Source: an uncultured Mycoplasmatota bacterium
Lineage (GTDB): Bacteria; Bacillota_I; Bacilli_A; RF39; UBA660
NCBI GenBank assembly: GCA_900552335.1
Contig: URZL01000003.1
Span: 35,932-99,931 of the forward strand
Direction of reading: 5' to 3'
Length of the DNA: 64,000 bases
In this document: piece after piece, positions 55,817 through 64,000 of the stretch
Layout: every line of letters starts with the position of its first letter
Numbering within the stretch: the stretch's first letter is position 1
Notes under the pieces: model-generated
Database searches by the model: none
Seen by the model: only the letters and a program-made list of their open reading frames with translations
Told to the model about the DNA's origin: nothing
Translations under genes and position numbers: made by a program

Positions 55817-56415
55817 TGAAATATCCAAAAACTTTAAATGAACTAATCGAATGCTTTAAAAAACTACCTGGTATTGGGGAGAAAACAGCAGAACGTTATG
55901 CATTATCTTCATTAGAATTAAGTGATGAAATATTAGAACTATTTTCCACATCATTAAAAAATTTAAAAAAAAATATCAAGAGATGTAGCATATGTAATAA
56001 CTTTTCAGAAGGTGATATATGTGAAATTTGTAAAATTCAAGACCGAGATAAACAAACTATATGTTTAGTAGAATCTCCAAAAAACGTTGTATTATTTGAA
56101 AAATTAGGTATTTATAATGGTGTATATCATGTATTAGATGGATTAATTTCTCCTTTAGATGGAGTGAATCCAGAAGACATCAAAATTAATAAATTAATAG
56201 ATAGAATTGATAAAGAAAATATAAAAGAAATTATTATTGCCATAAAACCTGGAATAGAGGGGGAAACAACAGCTTTATATATTACAAAAATATTAGAAAA
56301 TAAAAATGTTAAAATTACTAAAATAGCGCATGGTATTCCTCTTGGAATTGATATGGAATATATTGATGCCTTAACATTGGAGCAAGCATTAGAGGATAGA
56401 ACTTCTATTTCTTAG
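55816..56415 (+). CDS. recR: Recombination protein RecR
   Basis: 199 aa. HhH start (FKKLPGIGEKTAERYALS), zinc finger (CSICNNFSEGDICEIC) and TOPRIM domain (CLVESPKNVVLFEKLG, IIAIKPGIEGETTALYI). Start overlaps the ybaB stop. Confidence 0.97.
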   Translation: MKYPKTLNELIECFKKLPGIGEKTAERYALSSLELSDEILELFSTSLKNLKKNIKRCSICNNFSEGDICEICKIQDRDKQTICLVESPKNVVLFEKLGIYNGVYHVLDGLISPLDGVNPEDIKINKLIDRIDKENIKEIIIAIKPGIEGETTALYITKILENKNVKITKIAHGIPLGIDMEYIDALTLEQALEDRTSIS

Positions 56416-56445
56416 TAGACAAGCATATTATTTAATGGTGATAAT

Positions 56446-56634
56446 ATGTTGAAAAAAATATTAGATGTAATGAAAAAAATAATATTCAGTATTCTCCTTT
56501 TATATGGGTACAATATGATTGCAACCCCCATAAATGTGATGATACCAATAAATTTTATAACCATTGGAGCTGTAACAATATTAGGATTTCCAGCTCTATT
56601 TGCGTTTATTATTATTAATATAGTTGTATTTTAA
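56446..56634 (+). CDS. BofA-like small membrane protein
   Basis: A 62 aa protein with two hydrophobic segments. The second half, IPINFITIGAVTILGFPALF, follows the BofA pattern (IPIN..T....LG.PG), and the gene lies right after recR, where bofA is in Bacillus. In Bacillus, BofA inhibits the pro-sigma-K protease during sporulation. Whether this organism sporulates cannot be told; the family also exists in non-sporulating relatives. GGTGATAAT precedes the start. Confidence 0.7.
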   Translation: MLKKILDVMKKIIFSILLLYGYNMIATPINVMIPINFITIGAVTILGFPALFAFIIINIVVF

Positions 56635-56645
56635 GGAAGTGTAAT

Positions 56646-57596
56646 ATGTTAGATGAATACGAGGTAGAACAAAGTAAAGTAGTAAAAATACTTAAAAATA
56701 GTATTTTAAAAGACAAGATATCACATGCTTATTTATTTGAAACAAATGGATATAAAAATAAAAAAAATGTAGCATTAGCGTTCGCTAAAATGATATTATG
56801 CCCTTATCATTATAGTAATAATAAAAATTGTGTAAATTGTACACAATGTAAAAATATAGATAAAAATATATTTCCAGAAATTAAAATTATTGAACCAGAT
56901 GGTTTGTGGATAAAAAAAGAACAATTAGATGTTTTACAAAAAGAATTTAGTGAAAAAAGTATTTTATCTAACAAAAAAATTTATATTATAAATAATGCTG
57001 ATCGATTAAATAAATCCGCTTCTAATTCTATTCTTAAATTTTTAGAAGAACCAGAAGAAAATATAATAGCAATCCTTATAACAGATAATATGTACCAATT
57101 ATTAAATACCATTATATCTAGATGTCAGATTATAAGTTTTACTCGTGAACATAATATTTCGACAACAACATTTGTAGAAAAAATAAAAAATGGCATTAAC
57201 ATATCAGAAAAAAAACAAAATACAGATGAAACAATTTTAGCACAAGTAGAACAAGTTATAGAATTTATAAAATATTATGAAAAAAATAAAATAGATACTA
57301 TTTTAAAAACACAAAAATTATGGCATAATAATTTTAAAGAAAAAGATGACATTTTATTTGCAATAAATGTTATGATTTTATTTTATCAAGACATATTAAA
57401 TTATAAACTTGATAGAAATATTAAAATATTTAATCCTTTTGAAGAACAAATAAGAGAATTAGCTAATAACAATACAACAATGAGTTTAACAAAGAAAATG
57501 AATATTTTAATACAATCAAAACAAAAAATAAATGTAAATATAAATGCTTCTTTATTTATAGATAAAATAATTATGGATTTAGAAAGATGTGATTAG
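56646..57596 (+). CDS. holB: DNA polymerase III delta' subunit
   Basis: Clamp-loader subunit, 316 aa: LKDKISHAYLFETNGYKNKK in place of a real P-loop, a zinc module (CPYHYSNNKNCVNCTQC), IINNADRLNKSASNSILKFL and SRCQIISF. The degenerate nucleotide loop is normal for delta'. tmk and yaaQ, which precede holB in Bacillus, are absent. Confidence 0.93.
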   Translation: MLDEYEVEQSKVVKILKNSILKDKISHAYLFETNGYKNKKNVALAFAKMILCPYHYSNNKNCVNCTQCKNIDKNIFPEIKIIEPDGLWIKKEQLDVLQKEFSEKSILSNKKIYIINNADRLNKSASNSILKFLEEPEENIIAILITDNMYQLLNTIISRCQIISFTREHNISTTTFVEKIKNGINISEKKQNTDETILAQVEQVIEFIKYYEKNKIDTILKTQKLWHNNFKEKDDILFAINVMILFYQDILNYKLDRNIKIFNPFEEQIRELANNNTTMSLTKKMNILIQSKQKINVNINASLFIDKIIMDLERCD

Positions 57597-58376
57597 ATGA
57601 AAGTAGTAGGAGTTGTATTTGAAAATGATGATAAAATATACTATTTAGATGCTTCTAAATTTGATTTAAAAAAAAATATAACAGTAGTAGCAAAAACAGA
57701 AAAAGGATTATTTTTTGCTAAAGTAGTTTCAGTCAATGAAAATGACAAAGAAATAATTGGACAAGTTGTTAGAATATCCTCTAAAAAAGATTATTTGGAA
57801 TTTAAAAATAATCAAAAATTAGCCCGTGAAGCATTAAAAAAATGTCGAAACTTAGCTGAAAAATATCATTTAAATATGAATATTATTGATGCTACTTTTA
57901 ATTTAAATAAAGACCAATTATTATTTCATTTTTATTCAGATGAAAGAATTGATTTCAGAAATCTAGCAAAAGAATTAGCTTCTATTTACAAAACAAGAAT
58001 AGAATTAAGACAAATAGGAGTAAGAGATAAGGCAAAAAAAGTTGGTGGCTATGGAAGTTGTGGTCAAAAATTATGTTGTTCTAGATTTTTAAATGATTTT
58101 GATTCTATTTCTATTACTATGGCTAAAAATCAAAATTTATCATTAAATCCAAATAAAATAAATGGAATCTGTGGAAGATTATTATGTTGTTTAAAGTATG
58201 AAAATGAAACGTATCAAAAATGTAAAAAGAAGTTACCAAAAATAGGTGAAATTGTTGAAATAAATAATGAAAAAGGTCAGGTAATAAGTGTAAACTTAAT
58301 TAAAGAAACTTATAAAGTGGATTTACAAAAACAAGGAATTGTAGAGGTTCAATATAAAGATGGAAGTAGTAAATGA
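57597..58376 (+). CDS. ricT: RicT (YaaT), PSP1-domain protein
   Basis: 259 aa with the PSP1 core (FRNLAKELASIYKTRIELRQ, GVRDKAKKVGGYGSCGQKLC) and Cys residues in CGQKLCCSRF and GICGRLLCCLKYE, which in B. subtilis ligate iron-sulfur clusters in the RicA/F/T complex that supports RNase Y mRNA processing. ricA and ricF are not in the window. It starts directly after the holB stop; yabA, usually next, is missing. Confidence 0.94.
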   Translation: MKVVGVVFENDDKIYYLDASKFDLKKNITVVAKTEKGLFFAKVVSVNENDKEIIGQVVRISSKKDYLEFKNNQKLAREALKKCRNLAEKYHLNMNIIDATFNLNKDQLLFHFYSDERIDFRNLAKELASIYKTRIELRQIGVRDKAKKVGGYGSCGQKLCCSRFLNDFDSISITMAKNQNLSLNPNKINGICGRLLCCLKYENETYQKCKKKLPKIGEIVEINNEKGQVISVNLIKETYKVDLQKQGIVEVQYKDGSSK

Positions 58377-59079
58377 TATTCTTGGATATCAAAATTTAAA
58401 AATATATCAAAATACAGATATGTTTCAATTTTCTTTGGATTCTGTACTACTTGCTAATTTTGTCACAATAAATCCGAAAGTCCATAACATTTTAGACATT
58501 GGTACTGGAAATGCTATTATACCTATTATTTTAAGTAAAAAGACATCTGCCAAAATAACAGGTGTAGAAATTCAAAAAGAATCATTTAAATTAGCTATTA
58601 AATCTGTGAAAATAAATCAATTAGAAAATCAAATTCAATTAATTCAAAGTGATATTAAAGAATATAGCCAAAAGTTATCCACTGAAACATTTGATGTAAT
58701 TACCTGTAATCCACCTTTCTTTAAAATAAATGAAAATTCAAATGTAAATGAAAGTATTTATAAAAGAATTGCTAGACATGAAATTTACTTAAATTTAGAA
58801 GATATTATTACTATAAGTAAAAAAATATTAAAAAATAATGGCAGATTAGCTATAGTGCATAGACCAGAAAGATTAATAGAAATTATAATACTTATGAAAA
58901 AACATCGTATTGAACCAAAAAAAATTTGTTTCATTTATCCAAAAATAGGAAAAGAAGCCAACATATTATTAATAGAGGGTGTAAAAAATGGAAAATCGGG
59001 TTTAAAAATATTACCTCCCATTTATACATATGACACAAATGGTAATTATACAGAAGAAATTCAAAAATTTTTTAGTTAG
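58360..59079 (+). CDS. yabB: tRNA1(Val) adenine-37 N6-methyltransferase-like (YabB)
   Basis: A class I SAM methyltransferase, 239 aa: ILDIGTGNAIIPIILSK (motif I), VEIQKESFKLA and the N6-adenine motif VITCNPPFFK. It overlaps the 3' end of ricT by 17 bases and lacks a strong ribosome site, suggesting coupling. tRNA substrate is assumed from the family. Confidence 0.88.
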   Translation: MEVVNDILGYQNLKIYQNTDMFQFSLDSVLLANFVTINPKVHNILDIGTGNAIIPIILSKKTSAKITGVEIQKESFKLAIKSVKINQLENQIQLIQSDIKEYSQKLSTETFDVITCNPPFFKINENSNVNESIYKRIARHEIYLNLEDIITISKKILKNNGRLAIVHRPERLIEIIILMKKHRIEPKKICFIYPKIGKEANILLIEGVKNGKSGLKILPPIYTYDTNGNYTEEIQKFFS

Positions 59080-59090
59080 GAGAATTCACT

Positions 59091-59930
59091 ATGTCACAAA
59101 TTAGTTATAATAACACTCCAACATTGTACTTGATACCAACTCCAATTGGTAATCTAGATGATATTACACTTAGAGCAATTCATGTATTAAAGGAAGTAGA
59201 AGTGGTATTTTCAGAAGATACAAGAGTAACTGCTCTATTATTAAATCATTTAAATATCAAAAAAAAATTAATATCTAATCATGAATACAATGAGAGAGAA
59301 AATAAAGATAAATTGTTAGAATACTTAAAAAACGGTTATTCTGTTGGACTGGTAAGTGATCGTGGAACGCCTGTTATTAGTGATCCAGGATATGAATTAG
59401 CTCAAGTGGCAATCGAAAATAATTACAATGTTGTATCTTTACCAGGAGCAACTGCATTAATACCAGCACTTACTGTTTCTGGAATTGAACCAATGCCTTT
59501 TTTATATTATGGTTTTTTAAATAGCAAAGAAAGTAAAAGAAAAAAAGAGTTAGAAAATTTAAAAAATATAAAATATACAATGATTTTTTATGAAGCTCCA
59601 CATCGTATTACCAAGACATTAGAAGAAATGTTAGAAATTTTGGGAAATAGAAAAATTAGTATTTCTCGGGAAATAACTAAAAAATTTGAAGAAGTTTATA
59701 GAGGAACTATTCAAGATGTAATAGAAGAAACCAAGGAAATCAAGGGTGAAATCGTTATTGTTGTTTCGGGAAATAAAGAAGAAATTTCCTATGATGATTT
59801 AAGTATCGAAGATCATATTAATTTGTATATTAAAAATGGTTTAAATTCTAAAGAAGCAATCAAAAAAGTAGCAGAAGATAGAAATATTAAAAAAAGCGAA
59901 GTTTATAATATTTATCATAGAGGTGAATAA
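59091..59930 (+). CDS. rsmI: 16S rRNA cytidine-2'-O-methyltransferase RsmI
   Basis: Modifies C1402 of 16S rRNA. LYLIPTPIGNLDDITLRAI, EDTRVTALLLNHLNI, DRGTPVISDPGYELA and PGATALIPALTVSG are family blocks; 279 aa. An AGGAGAA site sets the start. The coding sequence contains a Noc-type palindrome at 59660-59675 where Arg is encoded by CGG, a codon otherwise scarce here. Confidence 0.96.
   Translation: MSQISYNNTPTLYLIPTPIGNLDDITLRAIHVLKEVEVVFSEDTRVTALLLNHLNIKKKLISNHEYNERENKDKLLEYLKNGYSVGLVSDRGTPVISDPGYELAQVAIENNYNVVSLPGATALIPALTVSGIEPMPFLYYGFLNSKESKRKKELENLKNIKYTMIFYEAPHRITKTLEEMLEILGNRKISISREITKKFEEVYRGTIQDVIEETKEIKGEIVIVVSGNKEEISYDDLSIEDHINLYIKNGLNSKEAIKKVAEDRNIKKSEVYNIYHRGE
59660..59675. promoter_or_regulatory. 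Noc-binding-type site inside rsmI
   Basis: TATTTCTCGGGAAATA matches the Noc consensus (core ATTTCCCGGGAAAT) with one mismatch. About 100 bp further on TTTCGGGAAATA repeats the right half. Confidence 0.5.
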
Positions 59931-59931
59931 A

Positions 59932-60480
59932 ATGAAATTGATAGTAGGACTAGGAAATCCTGGAAAAGAATATGAACAAACACGTCACAATATGGGCTTT
60001 ATGATAATTGATGCTTTTGCTTCAAAACATCATATAGTGATTAATAAAAATAAGTTTGATGGGCTTTATACAGAATTTATGGATCAAAATGAGAAAGTTA
60101 TACTTTTAAAACCTCAGAAATATATTAATTTATCTGGAGAAGTAATTAAAAAATATATGGATTTTTTTAAAATTTCAATTAATGATCTATTAATTATTAA
60201 TGATGACTTAGATATGCCATTTGGTAAAGTTAAAATTAAATATAAAGGTAGTAGTGGTGGTCATAATGGTCTTAAAAATATTGAATTGCATTTAAAAACA
60301 CAGGAATATAAAAGAATTAAAGTGGGAATATCTAATAATAAACAAATTGATACAAAAGATTATGTTTTAGGAAAGATAACAGACAAAAAATCATTAGAAG
60401 AAACGATTCAATTAGGTGTTCATATCTTAGAGGATTATTTCAATATTTCCTTTGACAATTTAATGAATAAATATAATTAA
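59932..60480 (+). CDS. pth: Peptidyl-tRNA hydrolase
   Basis: 182 aa from MKLIVGLGNPGKEYEQTRHN, which includes the catalytic His. LLKPQKYINLSGEVI and NDDLDMPFGKVKIKYKGSSG follow. The frame is open three codons earlier to a GTG, but that GTG is within the AGAGGTGA ribosome site at the rsmI stop. Confidence 0.96.
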   Translation: MKLIVGLGNPGKEYEQTRHNMGFMIIDAFASKHHIVINKNKFDGLYTEFMDQNEKVILLKPQKYINLSGEVIKKYMDFFKISINDLLIINDDLDMPFGKVKIKYKGSSGGHNGLKNIELHLKTQEYKRIKVGISNNKQIDTKDYVLGKITDKKSLEETIQLGVHILEDYFNISFDNLMNKYN

Positions 60481-60501
60481 TGATACAAATGTATCATTTT
60501 T
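60479..60501 (+). terminator. Short hairpin with T-run between pth and mfd
   Basis: AATGATAC, 4-nt loop, GTATCATT and more T, starting at the pth stop codon. No promoter is seen between it and mfd, so it may be a partial terminator. Confidence 0.6.
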
Positions 60502-60524
60502 GTCGTAAAGAAAGGAGAAAAAAT

Positions 60525-63500
60525 ATGTCAATTTTTAATCAATTTATTACAACTAAAGAGTCTTCTATTTCAGGTCTTACAGATGAATTAAAAGCTATTT
60601 ACATTCAAAGTAGATATCAGGACAATTCTATTGTTGTTGTTACAAATACTTTATATGAAGCAAATATACTATTTCAAAGATTAAAAAGTTACACTAACGA
60701 AGTATTGTTTTTTCCCATGGATGATTTTTTAACAAGTGAAGCGTTAGCTGTTTCTCCTGAATTGAAAACAACAAGATTGGAAACACTTTATTCCTTATTA
60801 AAAAACAATCATCAAATTGTAGTAACAAATTTAATGGGATATTTAAGATATTTACCAACAAAAAAAGTATTAAATAACAAAATTATATCTTTAAAAGTAA
60901 ATCATGATTATAATATGAATGAACTGATTCAAAAAATTTATTCTATAGGTTATACTAAGGAAACAATTACCTCTGTAACAGGAAATTATTCTACTAGAGG
61001 ATTTGTCATTGATATCTTTCCTATTATGGAAGAACATCCTATTCGATTAGAATTCTGGGGAGATACTTTAGATAGTATAAAATATTTTGATGAAAATACT
61101 CAAAAAACAATTTCTAGTTTATCAGAAATAAATATTTTTCCGAATACAGAAACTTTAACAGAAACAAATGAAGAATTAAAAAAGTATTATGAAATAGCCA
61201 ATTATGGAATTTCAACAAATATAAATCATTATTTATCTCAAGCAATTACTATCTATTACAATTATGATGAATTATTAAAAGGATATGAATTATTACTTTC
61301 AGAAATAAAAGATTATAATGAAACGAATCATCAAAATGAAAAATATATGAATCATTTGGATGAAATAGAGGAAAAATCTACTATTTATTTATTATCATTT
61401 GATAATTGTGTACAAAGTACAGCAAATTATGCTTCTTATAATTTAGAAGAATTGCCGAAAAAAATAGAAGATTTAGAGAAACAATTATCAAGTTATATAG
61501 AGCATAAAAAAACAGTTATAATTTGTTTATCAGACCAATATAAAATTAATAAAGTATTAGATGAACTATCTATTCCAACAATTTTAACAAATGAAAATGA
61601 GATTTTTTCTCAAAAAATTAATATTATTCAAAAAAATATAATGAATGGTTTTTTGTTTGAAAATTATATTGTAATTAGTGAGAATGAATTATTTCATAAA
61701 AAGAATGTCATTTCTAAATATCATAGCACTTTTAAATATGGTACTAAAATAAGAGATATTAATAAATTAAATATTGGAGATTATATTGTTCATAATTTAT
61801 ATGGAATCGGTAAATACATGGGTTTAAAAACTTTACAAAAAAATGGCTATAAAAAAGATTATTTGACAGTAGAATATCAAGACCATGATAAACTTTATAT
61901 ACCGGTTGAAAAAATTGAATTTATTAGTAAATTTTCATCAAATGAAGGTGTACAACCTAAAATTAATAAATTAGGTTCTTCTGAATGGGAAAAAACAAAG
62001 TTAAAAGTTCGTAAAAAAATAGAAGATATAGCAGGTGACCTAATAAGATTGTATGCAGCTAGAGAATCAAGCATAGGATTTGCAATGGAAAAAGATGACG
62101 AAACACAAATTTTATTTGAAAGTAGATTTCCTTATCAAGAAACGGAAGATCAAAAGAAAGCCTCGGAAGAGATAAAAAAAGATATGGAAAGTTTAAAACC
62201 AATGGATCGATTATTATGTGGAGATGTTGGTTTTGGTAAAACAGAAGTTGCTTTTAGAGCTATTATGAAAGCTATTTTGTCAGGAAAACAAGTAGCTTAT
62301 TTATGTCCGACAACTATCCTATCTAATCAGCATTATAATAACGCTTTGGAAAGATTTAAGAATTTTCCAGTAAACATAGCGTTATTAAATCGTTTTGTTA
62401 CACCGAAAGAAGTGAAACAAACACTACAGGACTTAAAAGAAGGAAAAGTAGATTTTATTATTGGTACTCATCGTTTACTAAGCGAAGATGTTCAGTTTAA
62501 AAATTTAGGATTATTAGTAATAGATGAAGAACAAAGATTTGGTGTAAAGCATAAAGAAAAAATTAAATCATTAAAAAATAATATTGATATTTTGACATTA
62601 TCAGCTACTCCAATTCCTAGAACTTTGCAAATGTCAATGATGGGAATACGAAATTTATCTTTAATTGAAACACCACCAGTAGATCGTTTTCCGGTTCAAA
62701 CTTATGTACTAGAAGAAAATAATAGCATTATTAAAGATGCCGTTTATAAAGAAATTGCTCGTGATGGCCAAGTATTTATTTTGTATAATTATGTAGCGGA
62801 TATTGAAAGAAAGAAACAAGAATTAGAGAGAATCTTACCAGGTGTAAAGATTGGTTTTGCACATGGCAGAATGTCAAAGACAGAATTAGAAAATGTAATG
62901 CTTCGCTTTATAAATAAAGAATTTGATGTTTTATTATGTACGACTATTATTGAAACTGGTATTGATATACCAAGCGCTAATACTTTAATAATTATTGATG
63001 CAGATCATTTTGGTTTATCCCAATTGTATCAAATAAGAGGTAGAGTAGGAAGAAGCAATAAAATAGCTTATTGTTATTTAATGTATAATAAAGGTAAGTC
63101 TTTATCAGATATTGCTACGAAACGATTAAACGTTATAAAAGAATTTACTGAGCTTGGAAGTGGTTTTTCAATTGCTATGCGAGATTTATCTATTCGAGGT
63201 GCTGGTGATATTTTAGGAAGCGAGCAAGCTGGCTTTATTGATACAGTAGGTATTGATTTATATTTACAAATGTTAGAGGAAGAGGTAAATAAAATAAAAG
63301 GTTTACCTGTAAAAACAATTTCAAAAGAAGATGAAAAACCTCTTATTGATATTTCAACATCTATAGAAGATAGTTATGTAGATGATACGGATTTAAAATT
63401 AGAAATTCATAAAAAAATTAATGAAATTGATACTTATGAAAAATTGTTGGAAATCAAAGAGGAATTGGAAGATCGATTTGGTAAAATCAGCGATAACTTG

Positions 63501-63785
63501 TTAATTTACATGTATGAAGAATGGTTTGAAAAATTAGCAAAAAATTTGAAAATTAACAAGATTAGACAAACACCTAACTTTATTGAAGTAACTTTACCAA
63601 AAGAAATATCAAATAATTTAAATGGTGAATTATTCTTTAAAGAGGTTAGTAATTTATCAAGAATGTTTCGCTTTTCTAAAAAACAGGATAACATTATTAT
63701 TACCTTAGATATTATTAAATTAGATAAACATTTTATTTATTACTTGATTGATTTAATGAAAATATTACAGAAATCTATAAATTAA
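60525..63785 (+). CDS. mfd: Transcription-repair coupling factor Mfd
   Basis: 1086 aa. UvrB-like N-terminal domains (DDFLTSEALAVSPELKTTRL), the RNA polymerase-interacting domain (NIGDYIVHNLYGIGKYMGL), translocase motifs LLCGDVGFGKTEVAFRA, VIDEEQRFGVKHKE, LSATPIPRTLQMS and QIRGRVGRSNKIAYCYLM, then the TRCF C-terminal domain. AAAGGAG before the ATG at 60525 decides the start; the frame extends 15 codons upstream across the hairpin. In Bacillus mfd also follows pth. Confidence 0.97.
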   Translation: MSIFNQFITTKESSISGLTDELKAIYIQSRYQDNSIVVVTNTLYEANILFQRLKSYTNEVLFFPMDDFLTSEALAVSPELKTTRLETLYSLLKNNHQIVVTNLMGYLRYLPTKKVLNNKIISLKVNHDYNMNELIQKIYSIGYTKETITSVTGNYSTRGFVIDIFPIMEEHPIRLEFWGDTLDSIKYFDENTQKTISSLSEINIFPNTETLTETNEELKKYYEIANYGISTNINHYLSQAITIYYNYDELLKGYELLLSEIKDYNETNHQNEKYMNHLDEIEEKSTIYLLSFDNCVQSTANYASYNLEELPKKIEDLEKQLSSYIEHKKTVIICLSDQYKINKVLDELSIPTILTNENEIFSQKINIIQKNIMNGFLFENYIVISENELFHKKNVISKYHSTFKYGTKIRDINKLNIGDYIVHNLYGIGKYMGLKTLQKNGYKKDYLTVEYQDHDKLYIPVEKIEFISKFSSNEGVQPKINKLGSSEWEKTKLKVRKKIEDIAGDLIRLYAARESSIGFAMEKDDETQILFESRFPYQETEDQKKASEEIKKDMESLKPMDRLLCGDVGFGKTEVAFRAIMKAILSGKQVAYLCPTTILSNQHYNNALERFKNFPVNIALLNRFVTPKEVKQTLQDLKEGKVDFIIGTHRLLSEDVQFKNLGLLVIDEEQRFGVKHKEKIKSLKNNIDILTLSATPIPRTLQMSMMGIRNLSLIETPPVDRFPVQTYVLEENNSIIKDAVYKEIARDGQVFILYNYVADIERKKQELERILPGVKIGFAHGRMSKTELENVMLRFINKEFDVLLCTTIIETGIDIPSANTLIIIDADHFGLSQLYQIRGRVGRSNKIAYCYLMYNKGKSLSDIATKRLNVIKEFTELGSGFSIAMRDLSIRGAGDILGSEQAGFIDTVGIDLYLQMLEEEVNKIKGLPVKTISKEDEKPLIDISTSIEDSYVDDTDLKLEIHKKINEIDTYEKLLEIKEELEDRFGKISDNLLIYMYEEWFEKLAKNLKINKIRQTPNFIEVTLPKEISNNLNGELFFKEVSNLSRMFRFSKKQDNIIITLDIIKLDKHFIYYLIDLMKILQKSIN

Positions 63786-63798
63786 GTAGTTTTAATAC

Positions 63799-63827
63799 TT
63801 GAAATTCTAATGCTTATTTGATATATT
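63799..63827 (+). promoter_or_regulatory. Promoter upstream of the second prepilin gene
   Basis: TTGAAA, 17 bp and TATATT, just after mfd. Transcription should begin near 63834, giving a leader of about 128 nt. Confidence 0.7.
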
Positions 63828-63859
63828 AGACATGTAAATAAAAATAGTAATATAGTTTG

Positions 63860-63937
63860 TAGATAGCAAATTTTTAGCGTTTGCTATATGCAAACGGGGG
63901 GGGGGAGTATTTTTAAATACCTCTTCTTTTTTGTTGC
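63860..63937 (+). promoter_or_regulatory. Structured leader with ten-G run and terminator-like hairpin
   Basis: A two-part helix (GTTTG/CAAAC around TAGCAAA/TTTGCTA), then ten consecutive G (63896-63905), then GTATT-TTTA-AATAC with CTCT able to pair with the last G residues, followed by TTCTTTTTT. It could be an attenuator controlling the following prepilin gene, or the mfd terminator. Confidence 0.5.
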
Positions 63938-63960
63938 TATAAAAGGGAAGGATGAAGGAC

Positions 63961-64000
63961 ATGAAAAAAGGATTTACATTAATAGAATTATTAGCTGTGA
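63961..64000 (+). CDS. Second type IV prepilin-like gene (cut by window edge)
   Basis: Only the first 13 codons are in the window: MKKGFTLIELLAV, a prepilin-peptidase signal nearly identical to that at 4836 (MKKGFTLVELIAT). GGGAAGG lies nine bases upstream of this ATG; an in-frame ATG three codons earlier directly abuts that site. Nothing can be said about the mature protein. Confidence 0.75.
   Translation, partial: MKKGFTLIELLAV

Noticed and set aside
56700-56760. Broken P-loop in HolB as a sign of a pseudogene
   Set aside because: Delta' subunits normally have a non-functional nucleotide loop; the frame is intact and the rest is conserved.
63834-63960. Cyclic-di-GMP or other known riboswitch before the prepilin gene
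   Set aside because: I could not find the conserved core strings of the GEMM or preQ1 classes; only generic hairpins and the G run are present.

Overview
This is a 64 kb stretch around a bacterial chromosome origin from a very AT-rich Gram-positive bacterium. Several traits point to class Bacilli (Bacillota): the rpmH-dnaA-dnaN-recF-gyrB-gyrA block, a complete S10-to-L17 ribosomal cluster, WhiA, YvcK, Noc, a ComK homologue and zinc-ribbon S14/L36. TGA appears only as a stop and TGG encodes Trp, so this is not a code-4 mycoplasma. Familiar neighbours are missing (L30, hpt between tilS and ftsH, rapZ beside yvcK, yaaA and remB beside recF), which fits a streamlined lineage such as an uncultured gut Bacilli clade. 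That placement is inference.

Layout. 1-3318: dnaB helicase (cut by the edge), rplI, whiA and yvcK, all minus. 3426-10799: a ZIP metal transporter, a lone type IV prepilin, a CpsB-type phosphatase, a fused CpsC-CpsD tyrosine kinase, a degenerate hybrid histidine kinase, an acyltransferase and an alpha/beta hydrolase; this is the most accessory-looking part. 10863-25012: the S10-spc-alpha cluster on the minus strand, with its own promoter and a 126-nt leader. 25057-36618: glutamine amidotransferase, rsmA, ftsH-tilS, gmk, an unknown HExxH protein, ung, an amino-acid/sodium symporter, noc and a GNAT. 36786-43747: rsmG, mnmG, a small unknown ORF, mnmE, an HD hydrolase, khpB, yidC, rnpA and rpmH. 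43748-45747: bipartite oriC flanking dnaA. 45748-53022: dnaN, a comK homologue, recF, gyrB and gyrA. 53040-53373: three perfect parS sites and the SRP RNA. 53401-63785: tadA, dnaX, ybaB, recR, a BofA-like gene, holB, ricT, yabB, rsmI, pth and mfd. The last 170 bases hold a promoter, a structured leader with a ten-G run, and the start of a second prepilin gene.

How the genes work together. Genes diverge from oriC, and most of the window is replication initiation and elongation, chromosome organisation (Noc, parS), ribosome and tRNA maturation, and protein export or insertion. The regulatory DNA is unusually legible: many sigma-A promoters have an exact 17-bp spacer, TTGCTT -35 boxes and TGATATAAT extended -10 boxes recur, and intrinsic terminators often begin inside the coding sequence.

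The best leads are: Noc-binding-type palindromes at the noc promoter and inside rsmI, with a Noc whose membrane helix seems relocated; a pseudo-hybrid kinase lacking both phosphoacceptors next to an exopolysaccharide tyrosine kinase whose promoter is nested in a terminator; a short ComK in the dnaN-recF gap; and the G-tract leader before a prepilin.
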